DNA of 64,000 nucleotides, from positions 1,129,001-1,193,000 of the forward strand of contig JBBBDQ010000399.1 of assembly GCA_037127315.1 (NCBI GenBank), written 5' to 3'. The number at the start of each line of letters is the position of its first letter. Positions within the stretch are counted from its first letter, which is position 1. A program made the position numbers and the translations under genes. Origin of the DNA: Ascarosepion bandense (Eukaryota > Mollusca > Cephalopoda > Sepiida > Sepiidae). This document shows, one piece after another, positions 30,650 through 41,442 of this stretch. The notes under the pieces are model-generated. The model saw only the letters and a list, made by a program, of their open reading frames with translations, searched no databases and was not told the DNA's origin.

Positions 30650-31372
30650 GGGAAAACTGCTAAGAAGATTGGGTCACTATGTCGATCCAGGATGTTTTTT
30701 TCCACATGAATCCATCCTGCATATATACAAGTCAACCATCCGTCCGTGCATGGAGTACTGCTGCCATTTATGGTCAGGTGTCCCTGTCGTTCTCCTCAGT
30801 GTTCTTGACAAGCTCCAAAGGAGAGTCTGTAATGTGATAGGTACTGATCTGGCGACTCGACTGCAGCCACTTCCTCATCGTAGAAATGTGGCCTCCCTTT
30901 GTCTCTTCTATAAATACTTTCATGGCTTCTGCTCGGATGAGCTTAAGTCACTGATGCCTCCTCAACAGGTGTTTGCTCGTGCAACCAGACTGGCAACTAG
31001 GTCCCACCCATTTACAGTCAGGTTAGCCAAATGCAGACGACAATTCTACTCCTGCAGTTTCATCTCTCGCACTTCCCGCCTGTGGATCTCACTCCCATAT
31101 TCTTGCTTTCCTGACGGCTACGACCTCCAGAAATTTAAATGCAAAGTCAATACTCATCTACTAACCACTGGCCTCTAGCTCTCTCCCCTCCCCTGTATAT
31201 CCTTCCCTTTCTCTCCACATATGTATCTGTCATCGCACCTGCTTTCTCAGCTTTCTATTGTTCTTTTCTAACTAGTTTTTACTCCTCACTCTTTTCTAAT
31301 TAATCTTTTTACATTTATGTAACCCCCTGCACATCAGTGGCGTTTCCGCCTTGCTCGGAGTGAAATGATTAA
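30650..31372 (+). pseudogene. CR1-like LINE 3' end, 169-aa ORF
   Basis: ORF 30669-31178 covers ESILHIYKSTIRPCMEYCCH, LSVLDKLQRRVCNVIGTDLA, YKYFHGFCSDELKSLMPPQQ, QKFKCKVNTHLLTTGL and a natural stop. The 3' UTR is complete and ends AATGATTAAAAA. The PPQQVFARATRLATR and LLTTGL variants define a subfamily separate from the 28- and 45-kb copies. It is truncated before the RT domain, so not autonomous. Confidence 0.75.
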
Positions 31373-31446
31373 AAAATATATATATATATATATTCATATC
31401 TCATCATCTAACAATGCGTTGATAAAAGTGAAACATGTTAGACTGA

Positions 31447-32125
31447 TATCTTCTTTTTCATATTCCATGTCCTTTCAGGACGTAGGCGATCATGCACATC
31501 CACGTGGCTCTGTCTCTTGTCGCTCTCAATATTTTTTCTCTTGGTATCTCTTCTAAGCCCCGCTCCGCCAACCATTTGCTAAGACCTAACAAGTACATCT
31601 TGCACTGCTTTCCCCTGTCTCTCCTTACATTTATCCGAGAATTAAGTTCTCCGGGTCGTTCTTCCTCATTACGTGTTCCAGGAACCTGATTTGTCTCTTC
31701 CTGATATTTAATACCAGATTTCTTCTCGTTTGCATCCTTTCCAACACCTCATCGTTGCACACGTGCTTCGTCTATGGTATCATCAGCATCCTTCTGTAAA
31801 ACCACAATTCTACTGCCTCAAACCTCTCCATCTTTGATGAGATCTTTCAGCATTCACTTCCATACAGAAGGTCAAATATCACATAGCAATCCAGCACACT
31901 TTTATTTGTTTCTAATGAGATTTTCCTGTCTTTCAGTACTCTGGTTAGCTTCTGAAATGCGTCTTTGGTCATGCCAATGAGTCTTTGGATCTCCATGTCA
32001 CACTTTCCATCCTCTGTCAAAACACTTCCAAGGTATTTGAATTTTTTTACAGGTCTTATTTTAGATTCTCCGACTTGTAGTTGGGATATTGGGCTCCTCT
32101 TTATCCTGGTGACCATACAAGTGTC
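31447..32125 (-). pseudogene. RTE-like LINE 3' fragment, divergent subfamily
   Basis: Minus strand: QVGESKIRPVKKFKYLGSVL, DGKCDMEIQRLIGMTKDAFQ, LETNKSVLDCYVIFDLLYGS, then frameshifted remainder to the ATGAAAAAGAAGA end. It is similar to 62692-63302. Confidence 0.65.
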
Positions 32126-32187
32126 GAAACAAAATAGCTACCTTTGTAGTGATATTATAACATATTTATGTTTTAAAATCTAAATAA

Positions 32188-32195
<8 letters not shown>

Positions 32196-32244
<49 letters not shown>
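32196..32244. repeat. (TG)n microsatellite
   Basis: TG run. Confidence 0.95.
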
Positions 32245-32245
<1 letters not shown>

Positions 32246-32439
32246 CTCCTCGATGATATTAGTTAATTTTCTTGTTCTTTCTAACGTACAAGCATTTACC
32301 AGGTGCGATGGATAAATTGTTGTCTAAATTACGCAAAAAATATATGGATACAACATCTCATTTTAACAGATACATATACCAAAATTTCACAAAAGTATCT
32401 TGAAATATTAAAGAGTAAATGTATTCAATAAAATCATAA

Positions 32440-32620
32440 TGGCTTCGTCCACAACCTCCAGATGATTTGTCCAACATTTGGACATTTTTTTATTATGCTG
32501 ATACTAAGCTTTCGGTTAACATCAGCCATTCTCAGAGAGTTTACAAGGACGTTAACATAAAGACATCCACCATCAAAGATGCTTTTATCTTGTATTGACA
32601 TAAAACGATGCAAGGATAAC

Positions 32621-32625
<5 letters not shown>
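32440..32625 (-). mobile_element. Penelope-like element 3' noncoding end
   Basis: Minus-strand match to the region shared by 25575-25840. The hammerhead-like block (about 32502-32540) reads CTGAGAA and a weak stem, so it is decayed. A (TA)n follows, then SINE-A, the same order as at 25.6-26.1 kb. Confidence 0.55.

Positions 32626-32656
<31 letters not shown>
32622..32656. repeat. (TA)n microsatellite
   Basis: Links the Penelope-like end to a SINE-A 3' end. Confidence 0.95.
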
Positions 32657-32659
<3 letters not shown>

Positions 32660-32835
32660 TCCGCAGACAGATCTGCTTTGCTGTACCACAGCCCATTAGA
32701 ACGGCCAGACATCCGATTGCATTTAACCCACGATTGAAACCCGACCGAATTGGCGTCAGTCGGCGATTCTACCTCTGAGATATGTGCGCTCGGTACAAGT
32801 GACAGAGTTTTAGCATATGATGTATCATGCGCCAA
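32650..32835 (-). repeat. SINE-A copy with decayed hammerhead
   Basis: tRNA-like module present (GGTTTCAATCG B box on the minus strand). The ribozyme box is CTAATGG and GAAA is changed to AAAG. The 5' end abuts (TA)n at 32836. Confidence 0.6.
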
Positions 32836-32855
32836 TATATATATATATATATATA

Positions 32856-33645
32856 AAGTACAATCTAGAATTCAACGATTTCAACTTTTGCATGTTTACC
32901 TTCAGTAATTCAATCATTTGCAGAAAATCGCTGACGATGCTTTGGCAAAAGAAAGAAAATCAGGCATAGAACAAGATGTCTGCTCAATGAGAAGTGTATA
33001 AACATGTGAGCAGTTACAGTTTAGTAGATATTTAAGATTGTGTCGACATGAAAACAGGCAACCGAGGTAAATGATTGTCTATGAAAACAGGCAACCGAGG
33101 TAAACGGTTCGGTTGTCTATTTCAATTACTAACATAAGAGTTTTTTCCCATTTTCTTTTTTTAATTTTGTATAGAAGTCATTCACTTTTGCACCAATTGT
33201 TTGCTTTTATTTACCCACCGGAAATTCCTATATGAATTTCTTGGCTTACTTTATTAGTGAATAAATTTTCTTATATTTTTCATGTTCTGTGACACAGATC
33301 ACCTTCCAGTCTTCTGCCGTTTCCAGAAGACATGTTGTTATGGTCCTGTATAAGATTTCTAATTGAACTTATTCTCTGCCTGTTTTGGATCTGGACAGAT
33401 CAACTTCAGTCCTTCTCTGGTGCATGCGCTGAAATGTAAGAATCTTTTTAGTTTTGACATCCATTTGCTTAATTCCAGCTATGGATGTTGAACTATATTG
33501 CACAACAGGAGACAACCAAAGTTTTTACAGCTTGTATTCTCTTTCGTGAATTCAACTCGGTATTTAACACCAGATTCACACGGCTGAATTATTCTTTTCT
33601 TATTTTCTCCTGCATTACGGTATGCTTTATTACATTTAAATGTAC
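32856..33645. other. No recognised feature
   Basis: Contains a 33-base imperfect direct repeat (ATGAAAACAGGCAACCGAGG at 33048 and 33082). No gene supported. Confidence 0.35.
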
Positions 33646-33648
33646 GTT

Positions 33649-33847
33649 GTGGTGAAGTGGGTATCAACTCGGAACGATAAATCGGGGGATGGGGAGTTCG
33701 AATTCCAGTTGAATTCCTTGCATTCACTTATGTACAATACCCTTGGGAAAGGTACTAATCCGTCTCTTCCCTCCAGTTATGGATTAAATAATTGGGTTCT
33801 ATAGCCTTGGCTGGCAACCAGTCTATTACAGAAAGCAATGGCAATGA
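33649..33847 (+). repeat. SINE-B copy 5, 3'-truncated
   Basis: Head GTTGTGGTGAAGTGG, B box GTTCGAATTCC and the body up to AGAAAGCAATGGCAA; the last third is missing. Confidence 0.7.
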
Positions 33848-33861
33848 TATATCGTCACTGT

Positions 33862-33970
33862 TGCAGATTTCATTTATTACTTATGTAATTTTGTCTACAC
33901 TCAAATCGTCTGTCAGCATTTCTATTACAATGGTCCTGCTACTTTGTTTCTATTCAATATGGCCAATGGT
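33862..33970 (-). pseudogene. RTE-like RT fragment (finger motif)
   Basis: Minus strand encodes MANMLNRNKVAGP, the start of the RT finger region seen at 17171-17260. It joins a plus-strand RTE-like 3' fragment at 33971, an inverted junction. Confidence 0.5.
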
Positions 33971-34340
33971 AGCCATAGAGACTTAAAGTGTAGAGCTACA
34001 GGAGAATGCTGAGGATACCAAGGACCGACCATGTGAGCAACGACGAGGTTTTTAAAGAAAATGGAAACGAAAAAGAAACCTTCATTTAACATCAAGAAGA
34101 GGCAGCTGAAGTTTCTAGGTAATGTAATGAGGAAAAAGGGCTTGGAGAATCCGATACTCACGGGACGGATAGCGGGAAATGGAGGCAGGGAAAATGTTAC
34201 AATTAAGCAAGTGGATGGCAAAGTAGGGTTTTGGAGAAATAAGAAGAGTAAAGTTGTTAAGAGCTGCAAGGGATACGGGGATGTTGTGTGCCATAATAGC
34301 GTACGTCCTGAGTGGTAAGGGTGCATAGAAGAAGGTAGCT
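33971..34340 (+). pseudogene. RTE-like LINE 3' end
   Basis: Frameshifted ORF: ECWGYQGPTM-like, NIKKRQLKFLGNVMRKKGLE, NPILTGRIAGNGGRE, then RVRPEW-like end and GCATAGAAGAAGG. Decayed. Confidence 0.6.
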
Positions 34341-35241
34341 GTCTTCTAGGTAGTCATAGGCTTCTTCTTACTCAAGTTCCCTAATCTTTGTTACAAAATA
34401 TATCGATAGTGTTATTTGCAATCATTCAGCATCCGCGCCACTAGTATAAATTTGAGATGAAGCAACAAGTTTCCATAATCTGTCAATCATGAAACTCGCG
34501 ACTAAATATTTTTTTCTTTTTTTTTTTTTTTGCTGGTCTTAGCAATCACGTTAATTGGATGACTTCGGTTCTTCCTCAGATTAGTTATTCTTCTAGTTCC
34601 AGAGATCTTAAAGACTTTTCGCATCGCACCATCTAAGATGTGCCAATCAGTCGCGTTCGTATTCGATATTACTTCCTGCAAGGTCCAGCTTTTCTCAATC
34701 TTTCATTTTCACTCTGTAGCCACATCCGAAGAAATGTATCTCGTCGTTCAACCATAATTGCTGGAATGGTTAGACTATCAAAGTAATCTTGGATTTTTAT
34801 GATTTTTTACACACCCAGAAGAGTTTCTACATTAGTCACATATCACTGACTGACCGATCTGAATCTCAAAATTTTAATGTGTTCAGGTGAATTTGCGTTC
34901 GCACTGATTTTTTTTTGTTGTTGTTTATGTCTACCTCAGAATGACTTTTTTAATTTTTATTATGATTGTCATTCTCATCTCTGTCACACTTTCAATTATT
35001 TGCTGCGTTTTCATGTTTACACGTGTTTTGATGTTTATCGATGGAAATTGTATGTCATCATGTCTAGCCAAATTCTCCAGACTTCGCTTTCGGCGAATAA
35101 ACAGTTTCAGATCTTCGTCGAAAGTGTAATTTATTCAAAATCGTCTCAAACTAGAGACATCAGAACGAAGCTTGCACAAAAATTTAAATATCTACTATTT
35201 GATTTGTTTTTTTCTTATATTGGTATCAATCAACGTGATAT
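34341..35241. other. No recognised gene
   Basis: A 128-codon ORF (34877-35263) starts with a Cys/Leu-rich stretch and shows no domain. The tail overlaps the 5S-like sequence, so it is unlikely to be real. Confidence 0.35.
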
Positions 35242-35361
35242 GCTTATGGCCATATCACGTTGAATACACCAGTTCTCGTCCGATCACTGAAGTTAAGCAA
35301 CGTAAGCTTGGTCAGTACTTAGATGGGTGACCGCTTGGGGGAGTCCAGGCGCTGTAAGCGT
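35242..35361 (+). rRNA. 5S rRNA-like sequence (pseudogene or 5S-derived SINE head)
   Basis: 120 bases with the order and landmarks of metazoan 5S rRNA: GGCCATATCACGTTGAATAC, GTTCTCGTCCGATCACTGAA, the box A region GAAGTTAAGCAACG and the box C region GATGGGTGACCGCTTGG, ending GCGCTGTAAGCG. Differences in the third helix region and the absence of a T-run terminator just downstream argue against a working gene. A SINE-B head starts only 16 bases later, so it may be a composite or 5S-headed retroposon. Confidence 0.75.
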
Positions 35362-35377
35362 TCAGTGACGGATGTGT

Positions 35378-35540
35378 GTTGTGGTGCAGTGGATGTCGTC
35401 TTGGAAAAAGAAACCGGTGTGCCGAGTTCGAATTCCAGTTGAGTACCCTTGCATTCACTTAAACACTGGTACTCATGGGAAAGGTATTAATCCGTCACTT
35501 CCCTCCAGTTAGGGTTTAAATACCAGGATGGGGCTTGAAG
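35378..35540 (+). repeat. SINE-B copy 6, downstream of the 5S-like sequence
   Basis: Head GTGTTGTGGTGCAGTGG, B box GTTCGAATTCC, body to CCTCCAGTTAGGGTTTAAAT. After that the sequence leaves the SINE-B consensus. Confidence 0.7.
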
Positions 35541-35820
35541 GCAACCCATCCAGTGTTGGTGTCACAATAAAACACCCTTGGTAGCCCTGGTGAAGCATCA
35601 TTCAGCTATTTGACAAGATTATGAATTTCGCAATAAACTGCGCCAGGGTTCCAAATGCACAGGGAATACTGGAGGGGTGTAGTAAGTTCTAATTCGGCCA
35701 AGGCCGCAGGACGACGACGATCAATCCATGCAAGACAGTAAAACCTCTATGATACAAGTGGTTATAGGCTGTAGAAAAATTCGTTAAAGAGACAATGAGC
35801 AAGAAAGAATAATCATGAGT
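35541..35820. other. Unassigned 3' continuation
   Basis: GGGGCTTGAAGGCAACCCAT, GGCCAAGGCCGCAGGACGAC and neighbouring sequence are GC-richer than the surroundings and follow SINE-B copy 6 directly. It might be a different tail module. Not identified. Confidence 0.3.
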
Positions 35821-35824
35821 ATAG

Positions 35825-36640
35825 TAAATAGGAATTGACATTGCATTCAGTTTTTGCAGATTAAAGTGGACTGGAAATCATGGATCCGGAAGGGAGTTTA
35901 ACAAACGAGAAGTCCGAGAGAAAAAAAAACTTTAGCGTAGAATTTACGGGTGCATTTAGCTAGGTCAATTGTAAGTTGATGAAATATCGACGTCAGTCTA
36001 GTCGGTCAGTTGAATGCCATACGTGAAACACGCTTTGGGTGATCATATCTTAAAATAAACATGACTGACTGGGCAGAAGATTATCCCGCAGTAGGTTGCC
36101 ATTGCATTCTGCGGTAGATTGGTTGCAAACAAAGGCTATAGAACCCAATCTGTTCTATTATTTAACCCATAACTGGAGGGAAGAGACGGATTAATACCTT
36201 TCCCAAGGGTATTCAACTGGAATTCGCACTCGGCTCCCCGATTTGTCGTTCCCAGTCGATATCCACTGCACCACACTAGTACTGCGCTTAAATTAAAATT
36301 AAGCCTATCTATCATAGCGAAGAGTTTTCTGAACTATTATCATGGAAATATTTATAGAAAAGTCACAGAAAAGCTACATTACGGCGGTGAAAAAGTGACT
36401 GAAGCCGAGCCGCTAACTCAGGACTAGTAATATTGCTGATTCTGCTTTGGATTTTATCAAGGATGTCTAGGTAAATAGCAGAAACACCGGACTATATATG
36501 GCAGAAATATTCTAAGCATGGACGAAGGATAGACTTATAGATATGTAAGATAGATTCTGGAAAGAAAAATTGTCTCGCATGACAAAGTGAAGCAACTTTC
36601 ATAGCAGCTGACCTAGCAACGGATTCAATAGTCTTTCCAC
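35825..36640 (-). pseudogene. CR1-like LINE fragment split by a SINE-B
   Basis: Two LINE pieces, 35825-35999 and 36335-36640, encode on the minus strand parts of the RNFYSN / RTSRLVKLPS and YKYFHDNS / HIYKSILRPCLEYFCHI regions. They are interrupted by SINE-B at 36001-36276. Flanks of the SINE share CTAGT, a possible short target duplication. Confidence 0.55.
36001..36276 (-). repeat. SINE-B copy 7 inserted into a LINE fragment
   Basis: Full-length inverted copy ending at the complement of the GTGTGGTGCAGTGGATATCG head. Confidence 0.75.
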
Positions 36641-36724
36641 TTCATCTCTATTGAGGACGTTAGTCGAGATGACGTAACTAGGCACTTTTTGGAAGGTATG
36701 CATCAGCCATTTCATAGAAAGGCA

Positions 36725-37175
36725 TATCTGTCCTTGGTATGACAATAAACTACATCCGGAAGCAAGGCCTCTAATCGGGAGGATGTGTGGAGCATGGAAC
36801 CACCTATTAATTGCTGTTGTTCCCAGGACCACGCTGACCCAGAGTGGTAGCACCTGTTAAGGTCCCACCTATGGGCAAATAGTTAACCCCTAAATTTTGG
36901 TCAAAACACTATGAAAATATAAAAATAGACTTTTATAGAAAAATGTTTGAAGGAAAAATATTATCATCAATACATTTTTGAAAAAAATTATTACCAGCAA
37001 TACATTTTTTATACAATATTGGAAGACGTTTTCAGTTTTCTAATATAAAAAAATTAATCAAAATCTGACTAGAACAACCTTCTCACTATAACCGAACATT
37101 TTGAAAAATATCTTAAAAGCCTACCTTTTGGGCATTAAATAACCCACAGGGGGTGATATGCCTTTAAACAAAACT
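36725..37175. repeat. Unclassified 0.5-kb dispersed repeat, copy 2
   Basis: Second copy of 18026-18565, same orientation, with internal indels in the A-rich middle. Confidence 0.6.
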
Positions 37176-37237
37176 CAAACTCGAACTCAAATTGTCATAG
37201 AAAATCGAAATATGTCAGCTAAAACCTAAAAATTAAT

Positions 37238-38115
37238 GATTCTTCTTCTTCTTCTTCTTCTTTATATGCCGTGTTTCCTCTTGAAGTAGGTGATTATGAC
37301 TCTCCACAACCTCCTGTTTGTTTATATTTTCTAAAAAAATGTTTTTTTCTGTTATTTTCCTGTTTCTATTTCTCCTAAACATGTTCCGCCGTCATTTTCC
37401 TAAAGTACGTTATAGGTTGTTTTCTTGTGTCTCACTTGCCATCAGTCTCTCCTGTAAGTATCAGATTTTCCAAGCCCTTTTCCCCACTATATTTCTTCCT
37501 GGTGTTAAACATGTTTCCTTTTGTTTACTTCTTCACCAAAACTTTCACCGTTTTTCACATGTTCTATCAATGCCCATGCCACAGGAGTTTACTCATGCAA
37601 CCAGGCTGGCAAGTGGGTCCCACCCATTCACAGTTAGAACAACCAAATGCAGACGACAGTTCTACTCCAACGACTTCTTTTCCCGCACTTTCCGCCTGTG
37701 AAACTCTCTTCCATATTCTTGATTTCCTGACGGCTACAACCTCCAGGAATTTAAATGCAATGTAAATACCCATATCTTAATAACTTGACTCTAGTTCTTT
37801 CTACATCACCCTGTCTATCTTTTCCTTTCTCTCTACCTTTGAAACTGTCATCATACCTGTATTCTCTTGCTCCTTTCTCAAACTTCCCCTGTAACTGGTT
37901 CGTCTTTCTCCTTACTCTCTTCCTACCTAATCTTTTAGTCTTATGAGCCCCTTGCGCATCAGTGGCGTTACCGACTTGCATGGGACGAAACGTTAAAAAT
38001 ATGTTATACTCAACATTCGCCTGTAGAACCACATTTCTGTTGCTTAATCTCTCTTCTTCATCTTCAAGGAGACTGTCCAGCACTCACTGCTATACTGGAG
38101 TTCAGATATCACTGC
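37238..38115 (-). pseudogene. RTE-like LINE 3' end interrupted by a CR1-like insertion
   Basis: Minus-strand RTE-like sequence in two parts. 38115-38010 encodes the ECWTVSLKMKK / TEMWFYRRML region. 37530-37238 encodes GLENLILTGETDGK to the end and a (GAA)n tail (37238-37262). The CR1-like piece 37535-38000 lies between them in the opposite orientation, giving a nested insertion order. Confidence 0.65.
37535..38000 (+). pseudogene. CR1-like LINE 3' end nested in RTE-like element
   Basis: Encodes QEFTHATRLASGSHPFTVRT, KCRRQFYSNDFFSRTFRL, with a broken end, then 3' UTR with GCGCATCAGTGGCGTTACCG and GGACGAAACGTTAAAAAT as the terminus. Confidence 0.7.
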
Positions 38116-38204
38116 AGTGAATGCGTAGCAAAATCAAACCGTGAAACGCCATTATAAATGAGTTCGGGCGGCTTGCTGAAAGAAATGAACGTACTTACCC
38201 GTCG

Positions 38205-38480
38205 AGGAAATTTTGTGAAAAAAAAGAAATTTGTTTGTCTGGTAACCATTTGTTTTGTAATATAGAAATCTCGTTATTTCTCGGGAGAAGGTGAGTTAGG
38301 AAATGTTGTGAAAAAGAGAAACTCGTTTGTTTGGTAACCATTTGTTTTGTAATATCGAAGTCTCGTTATTTCTCGGGATAAGGTGAGTTTGGAAATGTTA
38401 TGAAAAATAGAAACTCGTTTGTCTGGTAACCATTTGTTTTGTAATATCGAAGTCTCGTTATTTCTCGTGAGAATGTGATT
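38205..38480. repeat. 92-bp minisatellite, three copies
   Basis: GGTAACCATTTGTTTTGTAA recurs at 38241, 38333 and 38425, exactly 92 bases apart. Each is followed by TCTCGTTATTTCTCG and preceded by AGAAA(C/T)(T)TCGTTTGT. The minus strand is open across the array, but this follows from the repeat. Confidence 0.9.
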
Positions 38481-38503
38481 TAGAAAAGATAAAGAGAATC
38501 TTC

Positions 38504-38640
38504 GAATTCCAGTTGAGTATTTTGCATTCACTCACGCGCAAATACCCTTGGTAAAGGTATTAATCCGTCTCTTAAATAATAGGACAGATTGGGTTCTTTA
38601 GACTTGGCTGGCAACCAGTCTACCTCAGTAAGTAATGGCA
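38504..38640 (+). repeat. SINE-B copy 8, partial
   Basis: From CGAATTCCAGTTGAGTA to CTACCTCAGTAAGTAATGGCA; head and end missing. It is fused directly to the CR1-like fragment at 38641. Confidence 0.65.
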
Positions 38641-39292
38641 CACTGTGTCGATCCAGGATGTTCTTTCCGCCTGAATCAATCCTGCATATATACAAGGCAA
38701 CCATTCGACCCTGCATGGAGTACTGCTGCCATTTATGGTCAGGCGCCCCTGCCGCTCATCTCAGTGTTCTCGACAGGCTCCAAAGAAGAGTTAGTAACAT
38801 GATAGGTGCTGACTTGGCGGCTCGACTACAGCCACTTCCCCACCGACGAAATGTGGCCTCCCTTTGTCTATTCTATAAATACTTTCATGGCTTCTGCTCA
38901 GGTGTTTACTCGTGCAACCAGAATGGCAACTAGGTCCCACCCATTCACCGTCAGGTTAGCCAAATGCAGACGACAATTCTACTCCTTCAGCTTCTTCTCT
39001 CGCAATTCCCGCCTGTGGAACTCGCTCCCATATTCCTCCAGGAATTTAAATGCAATGTCAATACTCATCTACTAACCACTTGACACTAGCCCTTCCCCCA
39101 CCCCGTATATCCTTCCCTTTCTCTTCCCCCTTGCAACTGTCATCACACCTGCATTTTCATCTTTTTATTGCTTCTTTCTGATTGGTTTGTAATTCTTTTC
39201 TCTCTCCTCTAATTAATTTTCTTTCAGTTATGTCCCCCCCCCCCCCGCACATCAGTGGCATTTACGCCTTGCCCGGGCTGAAATGATTAAAA
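38641..39292 (+). pseudogene. CR1-like LINE 3' end
   Basis: Encodes GSLCRSRMFFPPESILHIYK, TIRPCMEYCCHLWSGAPAAH, LAARLQPLPHRRNVASLCLF, then a deletion in the DELKSLMPPQ segment, and RATRMATRSHPFTVRLAKCR. 3' UTR complete to AATGATTAAAAAA. A run of C at 39235-39246 marks a slippage in the conserved CCCCTGC box. Confidence 0.75.
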
Positions 39293-39409
39293 AAAATCCC
39301 TACTGCGGGATAATTTTCTCTCAAATTTTCTCTCAAACATATCAGATATCAACACGGTCACAATATGCTCACCGTGCTGAGAAAATAAAACATTCCTATA
39401 ACTTAACTT

Positions 39410-39876
39410 TTATAACTATAAATACTTTCACGGCTTCTGCTCCGATGAACTTAGATCACTGGTGCCCCCTAAATACGAATTTGAACGAGATTATAGATTA
39501 GCAACTAGATCCCACCCTTTTACAGTGAAACCGATAAAATGCAGCCGTAACTTCTACTCCAACAGTTTCTTTCCTCGCACTTCCCGACTGTGGAATTCTC
39601 TTCCACACGATTGCTTCCCCGACGGCAACAATCTCCAGGAGTTTTAATGTAAGGTCAATAGACACCTCCTAACATACTAACCTGCTCCCATTCTATCAAA
39701 TACTCTTCCCATCTGCCCAACCCTCATCCTCGCTATCCTTACTCATCTGTCACCTTCCTCCTGACATTCCCTATGTCTAACAACTCCTTCTCTTTATCTT
39801 CCCCTATATAGCCCCATGCGCAATAGTGGCAGTGGAATGCCTTGCTTGGGGTGAGATGATTAAAAAAAACAAAAAA
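39410..39876 (+). pseudogene. CR1-like LINE 3' end
   Basis: Starts mid-ORF (YKYFHGFCSDELRSLVPPKYEF), continues RLATRSHPFTVKPIKCSRNF, PRTSRLWNSLPHDCFPDGNN, then the 3' UTR to GATGATTAAAAAA. Subfamily of the 28- and 45-kb copies (PPK variant). Confidence 0.7.
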
Positions 39877-39879
39877 CTT

Positions 39880-40236
39880 TATATACATATAAAAAACAAG
39901 CTATACATTCAGTAAATGTAAAAAAAAATCATCTTTGATAATGGTAAAAATATAGCCGAAAGCGCTTGATAAATAAAACATTCGGACCGATGAAATGGAA
40001 ATTATGATAAAAATATACTTTTAAGATATGCAATATTTATGAGCAAATGTACTCAAGTATTGGAGCATAAAACAGACTGTCGCTGCTTAATTCTGACCTC
40101 AGTTAGATCATTTGACCTCACCTTAGACCATTTATGACTTCTGACTTTCCAAATAGTACCGGAATATAGACAGAGAACTCTTAACTACGGCACAAACAAC
40201 ACATTCGTTCTTGATAAAGACTGCCGTAGTCAAAGG
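39880..40236. other. No recognised feature
   Basis: AT-rich, no gene supported. Confidence 0.35.
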
Positions 40237-40542
40237 TCAGTCAGTTAAGTCTCATACGGGATACAAGCTTGGGCGATCATGTGTCGAAAGGGACATGACT
40301 GACTGGGCAGAAGATTATCCTGCAGTAAGTTGCCATTATTTTCTGCAGTGGATTGGTTGCCAGCCAAGGCCATAGAACCCAAACTGTCCTGTTATTTAAC
40401 CCATAACTGGAAGGAAGAGACGAATTAATACCTTTCACAAGAGTATTTGCGCGTAAGTGAACGCAATGAATTCAAATGGAAATCGAACTCAGCTCCCCGA
40501 TTTCTCGTTCCAAGTCGATATCCACTACACCACAATGCACAT
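40237..40542 (-). repeat. SINE-B copy 9
   Basis: Full-length inverted copy; head complement CCACTACACCACAATGCACA. Confidence 0.75.
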
Positions 40543-40696
40543 CTCTAAGTCAAGGATACATGTACAAAAATAACAAAATATGAATTTCGGACAGATTATA
40601 CATAACTTCGGGGGCAACAGACAAAACCTTATCTGAAAATTGGAAAATTAAAATCAAAAATTAAATACAAAGAGCCTTTTGGTTGTTTTTAATCCT

Positions 40697-40699
<3 letters not shown>

Positions 40700-40739
<40 letters not shown>
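40700..40739. repeat. (TA)n microsatellite
   Basis: Left boundary of the inverted Penelope-like pair. Confidence 0.95.
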
Positions 40740-40741
<2 letters not shown>

Positions 40742-40950
40742 ATGCAGTAGATAATTTTCTAAATATATAATGTTAAATATAAGAGACAATGAATGTCTCT
40801 TATGTTTAATCATGAGCCGTTCTAAACATCGTATTTTGGCTTTAATTTTAGGTGAAAATAAAGACAAAAATTTACCAACATTTGGATGATTCTTTATTAA
40901 GTTGGTTCTAAGCTTTCGGCTCACATGAGGCATCTTCAGAAAGGTTACAA
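40738..40950 (-). mobile_element. Penelope-like element 3' noncoding end (inverted partner)
   Basis: Minus-strand copy of the terminal region, joined head to head to 40951-41362. It carries the best preserved class 3' hammerhead-like block of these copies (about 40908-40945): CTGAAGA, stem near GCCTC/GAGCC with loop ATGT and one mismatch, intact GAAA, then GCTTAG. Confidence 0.6.
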
Positions 40951-41357
40951 GGACGTTTAGATTTGGTCATAACACATTACATTGTATTTAAATATATGGT
41001 TCAGTTATTATTTCGAGCTCTCACGTGGTGTGGTGTCATGGAGCCGCGTTGCAGGTTTGCGGGCTGCGTTTACTATTTTTGATAACTGTTGCCGTTGCTT
41101 AGCGGAGTTTTATGTGTACACAAGATAAAATGGTATCTGATGGTGGATGTTTTTGTGTTAACGTCCTTGTAACCTCTCTGAAAATGGCCCATGTGAGCCA
41201 AAAGCTTAGAACCAACTAAATAAAAACATATCCAAATTTTGGAGAATTTTTAACTTTCTTTTCAACTGAAATTAAAGCCAAAATACGATGTTTAGAACGG
41301 CTCACGATTAAACATGAGAGACATTCATTGTCACTTATATTTAACAGTATATGTTTA

Positions 41358-41362
<5 letters not shown>
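40951..41362 (+). mobile_element. Penelope-like element 3' noncoding end
   Basis: Plus-strand copy, TTTGGTCATAACACATTACA to TTAACAGTATATGTTTAGAA. It matches 11580-12000. The hammerhead-like block at about 41176-41210 is mutated in both boxes (CTGAAAA, CAAAAG). It is bounded by (TA)n at 41361. Confidence 0.6.

Positions 41363-41402
<40 letters not shown>
41361..41402. repeat. (TA)n microsatellite
   Basis: Right boundary of the Penelope-like pair, 40 bases before the foldback element. Confidence 0.95.
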
Positions 41403-41403
<1 letters not shown>

Positions 41404-41442
41404 CATAAATTATCAATGATTAACGAAACCGACAATTTGAAA

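Noticed and set aside
34877..35263. 128-aa ORF as host gene
   Set aside because: No domain, overlaps the 5S-like sequence and has repeat-like context.
35242..35361. Functional 5S rRNA gene
   Set aside because: Substitutions in conserved helices and no T-run terminator directly downstream; single and next to SINEs.
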